Positions 42,719 to 51,224 are shown, counted from the stretch's first letter. The stretch is 52,244 bases of DNA from Stenotrophomonas maltophilia (GCA_002364755.1 DEZI01000010.1:13064-65307), one strand, 5' to 3'. Notes: generated by a model not told the origin, from the sequence alone. Numbers and translations are program-made.

Positions 42719-43540
42719 ATGCAGAAGAGTGGAAAGTCGGTGTGGCCATGGGTACTGGGCGTGGTGGTCGTAGGCGGTGCGGGCGCGTGGCTGTTCCGCG
42801 ATCAGTGGCAGGACCTGGCGGATCGCGTGGAGGTGCCCACCCAGGCGGCCGCACCATCGACGGCGGCGCCACCTGCAGCGCCCGCCGCTGAACCCGTGTC
42901 GTCGACAGCCGCCATCCAGCATCCGCTGGACACCGACGCTGCAGCCGACCCTGCGCTGCCGACGATGGAAGACAGCGATACCGCAGCATGGACCGCACTG
43001 AGTGGCCTGTTCAATGGCGAAGGTGGACTGGCCGTGCTGCTGCGTGACCACCTGATCCAACGTCTGGTCACCCACGTGGACAACCTGGACAAGACCAGCG
43101 TGCCGCCGTCTGCGCTGGCCACGCGGCCGCTGCCCGGCAGCCTGCAGGTGGAAGCCGGCGTGAACGGCGAGCAGATCGCCGCAGGCAATGCGGCACGCTA
43201 TGCGCCCTACGTGCAGGCGTTCACCGCGCTCGATCCTGCTGCAACAGGTGCGGCGTACAGGCGCTTCTACCCACTCATCCAGCAGGCCTACGTCGACCTC
43301 GGGCGGCCGCAGGGCTACTTCAACGACCGCCTGGTGGCGGTAATCGATCATCTGTTGCAGACCCCGGAGCCGGCGCGTCCGCTGGCGGTGGTACGTGGTG
43401 AGCGCGGCCGCTATCGCTTCGCCGATCCCGATCTGCAGTCGCGCTCGGTGGGGCAGAAGGCCCTGCTGCGGCTGAATGCGGACCAGCAAAAGCTGGTCAA
43501 GCAGCAGCTGCGCGCCATCCGCGGGGCGATCACCCGCTAG
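42719..43540 (+). CDS. DUF3014 membrane-anchored protein
   Basis: 273 aa. One N-terminal membrane helix (about 8-26, VWPWVLGVVVVGGAGAWLF), an Ala/Pro-rich linker (40-75), then a DUF3014 domain from about 80: FNGEGGLAVLLRDHLIQRLV, VDNLDKTSVP, YRRFYPLIQQAYVDLGRPQG and the C-terminal QKALLRLNADQQKLVKQQLR. The bulk lies in the periplasm by prediction. The family has no assigned function. The start is ATG at 42719. Confidence 0.85.
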   Translation: MQKSGKSVWPWVLGVVVVGGAGAWLFRDQWQDLADRVEVPTQAAAPSTAAPPAAPAAEPVSSTAAIQHPLDTDAAADPALPTMEDSDTAAWTALSGLFNGEGGLAVLLRDHLIQRLVTHVDNLDKTSVPPSALATRPLPGSLQVEAGVNGEQIAAGNAARYAPYVQAFTALDPAATGAAYRRFYPLIQQAYVDLGRPQGYFNDRLVAVIDHLLQTPEPARPLAVVRGERGRYRFADPDLQSRSVGQKALLRLNADQQKLVKQQLRAIRGAITR

Positions 43541-43647
43541 CCGCATGCGGGTCGCCGGGGCGTCTGATCCAGATCAACGCTCCGCCAACACCCCATCGGT
43601 CATGCTGGATGCTGCTTGAACGGCTCGGATGCCCAGTCGCAGCCACC

Positions 43648-43675
43648 CTTGAAACCGGGTGGGGCAACCGCATCT
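43648..43675 (+). promoter_or_regulatory. Sigma-32 (heat-shock) promoter of clpB
   Basis: CTTGAAA (43648-43654), 13-bp spacer, CCGCATCT (43668-43675), against the consensus CTTGAAA-N13-17-CCCCATNT: all seven bases of the -35 and seven of eight of the -10 fit. It lies 50 bp before the clpB ATG. Confidence 0.8.
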
Positions 43676-43724
43676 TCCCTGCATCGCCGGCGCGGCCGGC
43701 ACTGATGACCGATGAGGATTCGCC

Positions 43725-46310
43725 ATGCGAATGGACAAGCTTACTTCGCGTTTCCAGCAGGCGCTGGCCGACGCGCAGTCGCTGGCCGTGGGCCGCGACA
43801 ACAGCATCATCGAACCGGTTCACCTGTTCAGCGCGCTGCTGGACCAGCAGGGCGGCAGCACGCGCCCGCTGCTGGCCCAGGCCGGCGTGAACGTGCCGGT
43901 GCTGCGCGAGCGCCTGGCCGAGGCGCTGGATGCGCTGCCGAAGGTGTCCGGCCAGGCCGGCAACGTGTCGATGGGCAATGACCTCGGGCGCCTGCTCAAC
44001 CACACCGACAAGCTGGCCCAGCAGAACGGCGATGCCTTCATCGCCAGCGAGTGGTTCGTGCTGGCTGCGCTGGAAGACAGCGGCACGCTGGGCATGGCGC
44101 TGCGCGCCGCCGGCGCCGACAAGGCGCGCCTGCAGACCGCCATCGACAAGCTGCGTGGCGGCGAGAACGTGCAGTCGGAAAACGCCGAAGAACAGCGGCA
44201 AGCGCTGGAGAAGTACACCATCGACCTGACCGCGCGCGCCGAGAGCGGCAAGCTCGACCCGGTGATTGGCCGCGATGAGGAAATCCGTCGCACCATCCAG
44301 GTCCTGCAGCGCCGCACCAAGAACAACCCGGTGCTGATCGGCGAACCCGGAGTGGGCAAGACCGCCATTGTCGAAGGCCTGGCCCAGCGCATCATCAACG
44401 ACGAAGTGCCCGAGGGCCTGCGCGGCAAGCGCGTGCTGTCGCTGGACATGGGCGCGCTGATCGCCGGCGCCAAATTCCGCGGTGAGTTTGAGGAGCGCCT
44501 GAAGGGCGTGCTCAGCGACCTGGCCAAGAGCGAAGGGCAGATCATCCTGTTCATCGACGAGCTGCACACCATGGTCGGCGCGGGCAAGGCCGATGGCGCG
44601 ATGGATGCGGGCAACATGCTCAAGCCGGCGCTGGCCCGTGGCGAGCTGCACTGCGTGGGTGCCACCACGCTGGACGAGTACCGCAAGTACATCGAAAAGG
44701 ATGCTGCACTCGAGCGTCGCTTCCAGAAGGTGTTCGTGGGTGAGCCGTCGGTGGAGGACACCATCGCGATCCTGCGCGGCCTGAAGGAAAAGTACGCGGT
44801 GCACCACGGCGTGGAGATCACCGATCCGGCCATCGTTGCCGCCGCCACGCTGTCCAACCGCTACATCACCGATCGCCAGCTGCCCGACAAGGCCATCGAC
44901 CTGATGGACGAGGCCGCCTCGCGCCTGCGCATGGAGATCGACTCCAAGCCGGAGGAACTGGACCGCCTGGAACGCCGTGTGATCCAGCTGAAGATCCAGC
45001 GCGAGATGCTGAAGAAGGAAAAGGATGATGCCTCGCGGCAGCGCCTTGCTGATCTGGAAAATGACATCGAGGGCCTGGAGCGCGAGTTCTCCGACCTCAA
45101 TGAAGTCTGGAAGTCGGAGAAGGCTGCGCTGCAGGGCGCGACCAGGATCAAGGAACAGGTCGAGCAGGCGAAGCTCGATCTGGAAGCTGCGCAGCGCCGG
45201 CAGGATTTCGCCCGCATGAGCGAGATCCAGTACGGCCTGCTGCCGCAGCTGGAAAAGCAGCTGGCCGCTGCGCAGGAACTGGATGCCAACGACTTCAAGC
45301 TGGTGCAGGACAAGGTCACCGACGAGGAGATCGCCGAGGTCGTGTCGCGCTGGACCGGCATCCCGGTCAACAAGATGCTGGAAGGCGAGCGCGACAAGCT
45401 GCTGCGCATGGAAGACGTGCTGCACAACCGCGTGGTCGGCCAGGAAGAAGCGATCAAGGTCGTCTCCGATGCTGTGCGCCGTTCGCGCGCCGGGCTGTCC
45501 GACCCGAATCGCCCGGGCGGCTCGTTCCTGTTCCTCGGCCCGACTGGTGTGGGCAAGACCGAGCTGTGCAAGTCGCTGGCCGAATTCCTGTTCGACAGTG
45601 CCGATGCGATGATCCGCATCGACATGAGCGAGTTCATGGAAAAGCACAGCGTCGCCCGCCTGATCGGTGCGCCCCCGGGTTACGTGGGCTACGAGGAAGG
45701 TGGCTACCTGACCGAGGCCGTGCGCCGTCGCCCGTACTCGCTGATCCTGCTGGACGAGTTGGAAAAGGCCCACCCGGATGTGTTCAACATCCTGCTGCAG
45801 GTGCTGGACGATGGCCGCCTGACCGATGGCCAGGGCCGCACCGTGGACTTCCGCAACACCGTCATCGTGATGACTTCAAACCTGGGCTCGCACCAGATCC
45901 AGGACATGGGCAGCGATGACAGCCCGGAAGCCTACACGCAGATGAAGGCCGCGGTGATGGGCGTGGTGCAGGCGCACTTCCGTCCTGAATTCATCAACCG
46001 CCTGGACGACATCGTCGTGTTCCACCCGCTGGACAAGCAGCAGATCAAGCAGATTGCCCGCATCCAGATGCGTGGCCTGGAGCGGCGCCTGGCCGAGCGT
46101 GGCTTGAAGCTGGCGGTGTCCGATGCAGCGTTCGATCTGCTCGGCAACGTCGGTTTCGATCCGGTGTACGGCGCGCGGCCGCTGAAGCGTGCGATCCAGG
46201 CACAGCTGGAAAACCCGCTGGCACAGAAGATCCTCTCGGGGGCCTTCGTCAACGGCGATACCATCGAGGTCGGCAACGACGGCGGCCACCTAGTGTTCGC
46301 CAAGGCGTGA
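43725..46310 (+). CDS. clpB: ATP-dependent disaggregase ClpB
   Basis: 861-aa Hsp100 chaperone that pulls proteins from aggregates with DnaK. N domain (1-145), AAA-1 with Walker A GEPGVGKT (about 204-211) and the pore loop KFRGEFEER, a coiled-coil middle domain (about 405-525), and AAA-2 with Walker A GPTGVGKT (about 604-611) and GYVGYEEGG pore loop. Length is that of E. coli ClpB (857). The start ATG at 43725 has GAGGATT upstream; a second ATG two codons later is possible (MRMDKL). Heat-shock promoter upstream. Confidence 0.97.
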   Translation: MRMDKLTSRFQQALADAQSLAVGRDNSIIEPVHLFSALLDQQGGSTRPLLAQAGVNVPVLRERLAEALDALPKVSGQAGNVSMGNDLGRLLNHTDKLAQQNGDAFIASEWFVLAALEDSGTLGMALRAAGADKARLQTAIDKLRGGENVQSENAEEQRQALEKYTIDLTARAESGKLDPVIGRDEEIRRTIQVLQRRTKNNPVLIGEPGVGKTAIVEGLAQRIINDEVPEGLRGKRVLSLDMGALIAGAKFRGEFEERLKGVLSDLAKSEGQIILFIDELHTMVGAGKADGAMDAGNMLKPALARGELHCVGATTLDEYRKYIEKDAALERRFQKVFVGEPSVEDTIAILRGLKEKYAVHHGVEITDPAIVAAATLSNRYITDRQLPDKAIDLMDEAASRLRMEIDSKPEELDRLERRVIQLKIQREMLKKEKDDASRQRLADLENDIEGLEREFSDLNEVWKSEKAALQGATRIKEQVEQAKLDLEAAQRRQDFARMSEIQYGLLPQLEKQLAAAQELDANDFKLVQDKVTDEEIAEVVSRWTGIPVNKMLEGERDKLLRMEDVLHNRVVGQEEAIKVVSDAVRRSRAGLSDPNRPGGSFLFLGPTGVGKTELCKSLAEFLFDSADAMIRIDMSEFMEKHSVARLIGAPPGYVGYEEGGYLTEAVRRRPYSLILLDELEKAHPDVFNILLQVLDDGRLTDGQGRTVDFRNTVIVMTSNLGSHQIQDMGSDDSPEAYTQMKAAVMGVVQAHFRPEFINRLDDIVVFHPLDKQQIKQIARIQMRGLERRLAERGLKLAVSDAAFDLLGNVGFDPVYGARPLKRAIQAQLENPLAQKILSGAFVNGDTIEVGNDGGHLVFAKA

Positions 46311-46320
46311 CGCGGTTGCG

Positions 46321-46348
46321 TTCGTCCCCGTCTACGGGCGGGGACGAA
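46321..46348. terminator. Hairpin between convergent clpB and the coiled-coil gene
   Basis: TTCGTCCCCG / CGGGGACGAA, a 10-bp stem with an 8-nt loop. It overlaps the stop codon of the minus-strand gene (46332). No T-run follows on the plus strand, so the terminator role is moderate. Confidence 0.5.
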
Positions 46349-46907
46349 TCTGCCGGTAGCGCCCGTCCTCGCCGATCCCTTTGCTGCGGGTGTCGACGTT
46401 GGCGCAGAGCTGTTCTTTTCCGCACAGCACCACGTCGGCGCGGTTGTAGGCACGCAGTAGTGCGGCCTCGACCTGGTTGCGCTCGATCTCCGCGCGATAC
46501 TGACCGCCCAGCCACGCGGCACCCCCGAGCAGGATCGCCACGGCAGTCGCGGCCGTGGCCACGGTCTTCCAGACGACGCTGCGCGACGCAAGTTGCAAGC
46601 GCTTCACTTCCGCAGCCAGTGCTTCGGTGCTGCGGCCCACACCCTTGGCCGATGCCGCCAGTTGCTGCTCATAGGCGCTTACCGGCGCGAGCAATGCCTG
46701 CTTGACGGCCGCTGTGCTGTCCCGGCTCAACCCAGCCACGGCAGCATCGGCGCTGGCTCTGAACTGCGCAGGCAGTGATTGTGCAAGCCCATTCAACGCG
46801 GCCGCCAGCTGCGATTGCTGCTGGCCCATGTCCGTGCACATCCGCTGGTAGCGCTCCATCAGCAAGGCGGTCTTGCTGATCAGATCTTCCAGTTCGCGTT
46901 CATCCAT
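46332..46907 (-). CDS. Coiled-coil single-pass membrane protein next to an effector gene
   Basis: 191 aa. Long N-terminal coiled coil in the cytoplasm (about 1-105; ALLMERYQRMCTDMGQQQSQ), one transmembrane helix (about 111-135), and a periplasmic tail with two cysteines in AYNRADVVLCGKEQLCANVD. From memory, similar small proteins in xanthomonads are annotated as 'relaxation protein', but I see no relaxase-like motif; that label is doubtful. It starts 18 bp after the lipase stop and is third in the operon. A role with the lipase (chaperone, second immunity protein or regulator) is inference. Confidence 0.75.
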   Translation of the reverse strand: MDERELEDLISKTALLMERYQRMCTDMGQQQSQLAAALNGLAQSLPAQFRASADAAVAGLSRDSTAAVKQALLAPVSAYEQQLAASAKGVGRSTEALAAEVKRLQLASRSVVWKTVATAATAVAILLGGAAWLGGQYRAEIERNQVEAALLRAYNRADVVLCGKEQLCANVDTRSKGIGEDGRYRQIRPRP

Positions 46908-46925
46908 GAGGGTGTCTCCGGTAGG

Positions 46926-48173
46926 TCAACGGCGCATGGCCGAGGCTGTCTGTTCCTGTTGTGCGGCCTGCTGGGCGACCTGCTCCTGGCTGTGCGCGCG
47001 CGCCTGTTCCTCGGCATTCACCTGGGACTGCGCCTGCTGGTCCAGCACCTGGCCAGCATTGAGCGTGGACATCTGCTGGTTGAGGACCTTGAAGCGGTCG
47101 GGGTCGGCGTTGAGCAGTTCATTCAAGCGCTGGCCCAAGGGGGAGGGCGTCTGGAACTCTGGCTGCTCGCGTAGCGGTCCGCCGTGGGAGCCCGGCGCAT
47201 TCCGTTGCTCGGCCGGATTGAACGGATGCGCGGCAAGTCTTGCTGCCTCCGCTTGGCGCTCGGCGTAGGCACCGGGTTCGTCCAGGCCACGGAGCTTGTC
47301 CACGGCGTCCAGCACCAGACCGGGGGAGCCACGGGTAATCACCGTCGCGGTGGCGCGCACCTGATGGATGCTTGTTCGATAGGCATCGACCCTTCGCTGA
47401 TCTTCGGGATCAGTGATCCGCGCCGAAGGGTCATCCAGTACAGACTTGATTTCGACGCCATTCTCGACGCGATCTACAAAATGCTTCATCCGGTGCGAAT
47501 CGGACAGAGCGAGCGCCGGCAGTGGGTTGCCACCTGTGCTGCCTATTCCGCCGGCCAAGCGGGAAGCAAGCTCCGCATTGCGCAATAGGGTGAGCTCTCC
47601 GGGCGCGGCATACATCTCGACGCTTCCGTAATGCTTGCCTGCCGCGCTGACGAAGTCACCGGCGGTGACATGATTGACGAAGGGGGCCGCATTCGCAGGC
47701 TGGCCACTCGGGATGCGATAGCCCAGGCTGGCCGCGCCATACGGATTGAATCCTTCGCCCGGGAGGTTGTAATGATGTCCGGTGACTTGTGCCATGCAAG
47801 CGCCGAGCGAGTGGCCGGTCACCGAGAGTTTGGTGCCATCTCGTTCGGCCATTTCCTTGGCCTGTCGTGTCAGCTCCAAAGCATCCTTTACTTGAGCATT
47901 AAATCGCGTAGTGACCATGCCGAGATCGACCGCGCCATCCTTCAGCAACTCACGGTCGAATTCGGTGCCGCGATGGGCAACGACGTAATCGCCAGTGTCC
48001 ATGTTCCTGTAAATGTATCCCTGGTAGCCGTTGGGCATATCAACCTGCCTGACGACCTCGTATCGCTCTTGCCCATCCTTGCCCGCCTTCACCGTTCCTG
48101 GCGTTCCGTCGGCCTTGCGCGGCGGTGGGTCATAGACAGCCATTGCCAGATCGGCGCTTGCTGATCTGCTCAT
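46926..48173 (-). CDS. Putative antibacterial class 3-type lipase effector
   Basis: 415 aa without signal peptide. An alpha/beta hydrolase fold covers about 1-235: AHRGTE (66-71) as oxyanion region, nucleophile Ser122 in VTGHSLGACMA, a likely catalytic Asp in HVTAGDFVS (near 190), and His in SHRMKHFVD (near 240). The C-terminal 90 residues are hydrophilic and Gln/Ala-rich (VLDQQAQSQVNAEEQAR, VAQQAAQQEQT), like the tails of Xanthomonadaceae T4SS effectors, though the usual XVIPCD blocks (such as FAVQG) were not found. The upstream lipoprotein gene overlaps by 4 bp. Delivery by a T4SS or T6SS encoded elsewhere is inference. Confidence 0.8.
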   Translation of the reverse strand: MSRSASADLAMAVYDPPPRKADGTPGTVKAGKDGQERYEVVRQVDMPNGYQGYIYRNMDTGDYVVAHRGTEFDRELLKDGAVDLGMVTTRFNAQVKDALELTRQAKEMAERDGTKLSVTGHSLGACMAQVTGHHYNLPGEGFNPYGAASLGYRIPSGQPANAAPFVNHVTAGDFVSAAGKHYGSVEMYAAPGELTLLRNAELASRLAGGIGSTGGNPLPALALSDSHRMKHFVDRVENGVEIKSVLDDPSARITDPEDQRRVDAYRTSIHQVRATATVITRGSPGLVLDAVDKLRGLDEPGAYAERQAEAARLAAHPFNPAEQRNAPGSHGGPLREQPEFQTPSPLGQRLNELLNADPDRFKVLNQQMSTLNAGQVLDQQAQSQVNAEEQARAHSQEQVAQQAAQQEQTASAMRR

Positions 48174-48859
48174 TTTTCATACTTCCTTGTATTGATCGAG
48201 ATGGTGTACGAGAAGAAATTGTCCTTATCAGACGTCGGGATTTCACGCTCGAATCGCTCTTGCGAGAAGGCTGCCGCCGGGTGTGCCTGCCCATCATCGA
48301 ATACCGGCTTAATCGACTTTTCTGCGAATCTTGTTTGCGCACCCGTCTCCGGAGTGGCGCCGATTGAAAAGTAGATGAGCTTGCCGGTAGAGGGCATTCT
48401 CAGATTTGCATTGATGCCTGTGAACTTCCACTTGCAATCGCCCCGCCCAAAATAGTTCGCAACCTTCAATCCGTCGCGGTAGTACACCCCTGCAAATGTT
48501 GTGGAATCCAGTCGGGTTAGCTGGATGGGAAGCGAGTACTTCTCGAGCCCATATCTCACGCCCTCGACGTTGTCGATAGGCGGGAGGCAAGCTTCGTCTG
48601 CAATCTCAAAGTCCACGGACGTCGCGGTGATGAACATTTCTTCAGGCGCATCATGCGTCGTGATGACGACCTCATACGCTTCCTTGGGCGAAGGATTGGC
48701 CTCATAGGGCGGCGGCTCGCGCTCCTTGATCCCACACGCTGCCAGCAGCGGCAGCAATGCCAGCGACAGGGGGCAAAGCGCGCGGCAAACCACACCTGAC
48801 CTGGCCGGCTGCCTTTTGAGTTCCATCATCAACCGATCCATCATCAATCGACCCAGCAT
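48170..48859 (-). CDS. Putative immunity lipoprotein of the lipase effector
   Basis: 229 aa, no recognised family. Lipoprotein signal with lipobox LLAAC; the lipidated Cys is residue 42 from ATG 48859. That is long for a signal peptide, so the ATGs at 48844, 48841, 48829 or 48826 are also possible. The mature part has three more cysteines (EACLPP, GDCKW) and a beta-rich pattern, no enzyme motif. Its position before the lipase with an ATGA overlap, and its predicted periplasmic location, fit a T4SS effector-immunity pair. Base composition is visibly less GC-rich than the neighbours. Confidence 0.7.
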   Translation of the reverse strand: MLGRLMMDRLMMELKRQPARSGVVCRALCPLSLALLPLLAACGIKEREPPPYEANPSPKEAYEVVITTHDAPEEMFITATSVDFEIADEACLPPIDNVEGVRYGLEKYSLPIQLTRLDSTTFAGVYYRDGLKVANYFGRGDCKWKFTGINANLRMPSTGKLIYFSIGATPETGAQTRFAEKSIKPVFDDGQAHPAAAFSQERFEREIPTSDKDNFFSYTISINTRKYEK

Positions 48860-48873
48860 CCTTGAATGCTTCT

Positions 48874-48903
48874 ACGATACGGCTGCGGATGGGCGGAATT
48901 CAA
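48874..48903 (-). promoter_or_regulatory. Candidate promoter of the effector-immunity operon
   Basis: On the minus strand, TTGAAT (48903-48898), 18-bp spacer, TATCGT (48879-48874). Transcription would begin near 48867; this favours one of the later ATG starts of the lipoprotein gene. Confidence 0.4.
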
Positions 48904-48918
48904 ATCAATACACGTCTA

Positions 48919-48932
48919 CACTCAATTGAGTG
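48919..48932. promoter_or_regulatory. 14-bp palindrome in the divergent gap
   Basis: CACTCAATTGAGTG, perfect. A third half-site CTCACT lies 11 bp further (48943-48948). It is 16 bp upstream of the candidate -35 box of the effector operon and faces the 49100 gene on the other side. Candidate regulator-binding site. Confidence 0.45.
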
Positions 48933-49099
48933 ACGAAAATCTCACTTTTAACGTTGTACTTGATTTCGGGCAAGACGCTTGTCGTGCGAATACGTCACAG
49001 ACACTCACGCGTTGTCGCATACGGCTCGGCGAACATTCCAAATAGGCTTCATGCTGTGCGCGTCCCATGCAGTTGTCGCTTACCAGGAGAAGGAGTTCC

Positions 49100-49663
49100 A
49101 TGAAGAAGTTTCGCGCGGTCCCGTTGTGTCTTGCCCTGGCCTTGAGCCTGATCTCCGCCACTGCGATGGCAGCCAGCAGCGAACAGGTGCTGATGCCAAG
49201 GTTCGAGGGCTACGTCAAAGCTTTCGAGGCATCTGATCCGAAGACCGGCGACATCACCGAGTTCGTGCCCAAGGGGCAGACCGTGGAAGCCTGGACCGAC
49301 ATGATTACGGTCAACATCGCGCCGGGCTCCGCATCGGTTTCGCCGCGCGAATTCCTGGGCATCATGGAAGCCGGCTGGCGCGGTGCCTGTCCGGACACGC
49401 AGGCAAACTGGCTGCGTGAGGGCGAAGAACACGGTCGTCCGATGGCGGTGCTGATGCTCAGTTGCCCGCTCAACCCCGCCACCGGCAAGCCTGAAACCTC
49501 CTGGATCAAGGGCATCCAGGGCCAGGAGGGCTTCTATACCGTGCAAAAGGCGTTCCGTACCGGGGTGAAGGAAGCTGACGTCGTGACCTGGGTGAAGTGG
49601 CTCAGTGGCGTGATGTTGTGCGGTAGCGGCGAGGGGCCTGCGTGCCCGGGCGACGGCCGCTGA
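49100..49663 (+). CDS. Secreted protein of unknown function
   Basis: 187 aa. Signal peptide (cleavage near residue 24, ATAMA). The mature protein has a repeated pattern of Trp and Cys residues: AGWRGACPDTQANW, MLSCPLNP, GVMLCGSGEGPACPG, so two disulfides are possible. No family was recognised. The start ATG at 49100 has AGGAGAAGGAG upstream. It is divergent from the effector operon across 240 bp; a functional link is not shown. Confidence 0.75.
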   Translation: MKKFRAVPLCLALALSLISATAMAASSEQVLMPRFEGYVKAFEASDPKTGDITEFVPKGQTVEAWTDMITVNIAPGSASVSPREFLGIMEAGWRGACPDTQANWLREGEEHGRPMAVLMLSCPLNPATGKPETSWIKGIQGQEGFYTVQKAFRTGVKEADVVTWVKWLSGVMLCGSGEGPACPGDGR

Positions 49664-49754
49664 TAACCCGCAGTAAGGGCCTGATTGCCAGTGGGTCTGA
49701 CCCGCGCGACACGGCTGCCCTATGGTGGCCGTTTCCCGGATGGAGTCAGGTACG

Positions 49755-51041
49755 ATGAGTGACCCGCAGTGGCAACTGGAAACCCTGGCCGTGCACGGCG
49801 GCTATCGTCCCGACCCGACCACACGTGCGGTGGCGGTGCCGATCTACCAGACCGTGGCCTATGCCTTCGATGACACCCAGCACGGTGCGGACCTGTTCGA
49901 CCTGAAGGTGCCGGGCAACATCTACACCCGCATCATGAACCCCACCACCGACGTGCTGGAACAGCGCCTGGCCGCGCTGGAAGGCGGCATCGGTGCGTTG
50001 GCTCTGGCCTCGGGACAGGCGGCCATCACTTACGCCATCCAGACCATTGCCGAGGCCGGGGACAACATCGTAGCGGCCAGCGCGCTGTACGGCGGCAGCC
50101 TCAACCTGCTGGCGCACACCCTGCCGCAGTACGGCATCACCGCGCGCTTTGCCGATCCGGCGGACCCCGCTGCGTTCGCCGCGCTCATCGACGAACGCAC
50201 CAAGGCCGTGTTCGTCGAATCCATCGGCAACCCACGCGGGAACGTCACCGACATCGCCGCGATCGCCGAGGTGGCGCATGCGGTCGGCGTGCCGTTGATC
50301 GTCGACAACACCGTGGCCACGCCGTTCCTGCTGCGCCCGTTCGAGCATGGCGCCGACATCGTGGTGCATTCGCTGACCAAGTACCTCGGCGGCCACGGCA
50401 CCAGCCTGGGCGGCGCGATCGTCGACTCGGGCCGTTTCGACTGGGCCGCGCAGCGCAAACGCTTCGCCCGTTTGAACGAACCCGACCCCAGTTACCACGG
50501 CGTGGTCTACACCGAAGCGCTCGGCCCGGCGGCGTACATCGGCCGTGCGCGGGTGGTGCCGCTGCGCAATACCGGCGCCGCACTGTCGCCGTTCAACGCC
50601 TTCCTGATCCTGCAGGGCATCGAAACCCTGGCCCTGCGCATGGAGCGGATCAACGCCAACGCACTGGCGGTGGCGCAGTACCTGCAGGCGCACGCCAAGG
50701 TGGCCTGGGTGCGTTACGCCGGCCTCGCCGACGACCCAGAACATACCGCCGCGCAGCGCTACCTGGGCGGGCACGGCTCCGGCGTGTTGACCTTTGGCCT
50801 GCCCGGCGGCCGTGAGGCCGGTGCGCGCTTCCTGGATGCGCTGAAGCTGTTTACCCGGCTGGTAAACCTGGGAGATGCGAAATCGCTGGCCACGCATCCG
50901 GCCTCGACCACGCATCGCCAGCTGGATGCCGACGAACTGGCACGTGCCGGCGTCAGCGAAGACACCGTGCGGCTGTCGATCGGCATCGAACACATCGGCG
51001 ACCTGCGCGCCGACCTGGAGCAGGCGCTGGCGGCGGCCTGA
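49755..51041 (+). CDS. metY: O-acetylhomoserine aminocarboxypropyltransferase (MetY-type)
   Basis: 428-aa PLP enzyme of the Cys/Met metabolism family. It makes homocysteine (or methionine) from O-acetylhomoserine and sulfide (or methanethiol). It starts QLETLAVHGGYRPDPTTRAV, has the IYTRIMNPTTDVLEQRLAALE block, PLP Lys209 in VHSLTKYLGGHGTSLGG, and ends with the C-terminal VRLSIGIEHIGDLRADLEQA. I chose ATG at 49755 (MSDPQWQ), since the longer frame has no support. No SAM riboswitch was recognised upstream. O-succinylhomoserine use is the alternative. Confidence 0.93.
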   Translation: MSDPQWQLETLAVHGGYRPDPTTRAVAVPIYQTVAYAFDDTQHGADLFDLKVPGNIYTRIMNPTTDVLEQRLAALEGGIGALALASGQAAITYAIQTIAEAGDNIVAASALYGGSLNLLAHTLPQYGITARFADPADPAAFAALIDERTKAVFVESIGNPRGNVTDIAAIAEVAHAVGVPLIVDNTVATPFLLRPFEHGADIVVHSLTKYLGGHGTSLGGAIVDSGRFDWAAQRKRFARLNEPDPSYHGVVYTEALGPAAYIGRARVVPLRNTGAALSPFNAFLILQGIETLALRMERINANALAVAQYLQAHAKVAWVRYAGLADDPEHTAAQRYLGGHGSGVLTFGLPGGREAGARFLDALKLFTRLVNLGDAKSLATHPASTTHRQLDADELARAGVSEDTVRLSIGIEHIGDLRADLEQALAAA

Positions 51042-51153
51042 TAGCTGCAGGCTTGGTCGTCATCGCCAGCGACCATCACCACGCGGGGCAGGATGGGTTA
51101 CGGTGGAACTGCCTCTCCAAGGCGTGGCAGAACTGGCAACTCCAGCAAGACGA

Positions 51154-51191
51154 ATCCCCGACGGGTGCGGGCCCGCCGGGGATTTTTTTTT
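51154..51191 (+). terminator. Rho-independent terminator downstream of metY
   Basis: Stem ATCCCCG-CGGG / CCCG-CGGGGAT (one mismatch bulge on each side) with a T-run of nine. It lies 113 bp after the metY stop; the sequence between shows no open frame and could be a 3' UTR or a small RNA. Confidence 0.85.
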
Positions 51192-51216
51192 GTGTCGACC
51201 AAGGTCGACACCTGCC
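51192..51216 (-). repeat. SMAG-type REP, TCGAC variant (reverse)
   Basis: GTGTCGACCAAGGTCGACAC and CTGCC; the reverse of the unit at 39755. It separates convergent metY and the antiporter. Confidence 0.75.
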
Positions 51217-51224
51217 AACAGCCG

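Noticed and set aside
46926..48173. Lipase as an ordinary secreted metabolic lipase
   Set aside because: There is no signal peptide, the C-terminal tail is Gln-rich, and a lipoprotein gene is translationally coupled upstream, which fits a toxin better. It remains the main alternative.
48125..48367. Short plus-strand frames inside the immunity gene
   Set aside because: No ribosome site and no family motif; the minus-strand frame has a lipoprotein signal.
49664..49754. SAM riboswitch upstream of metY
   Set aside because: The gap is only 91 bp and no SAM-I or SAM-II core was recognised.
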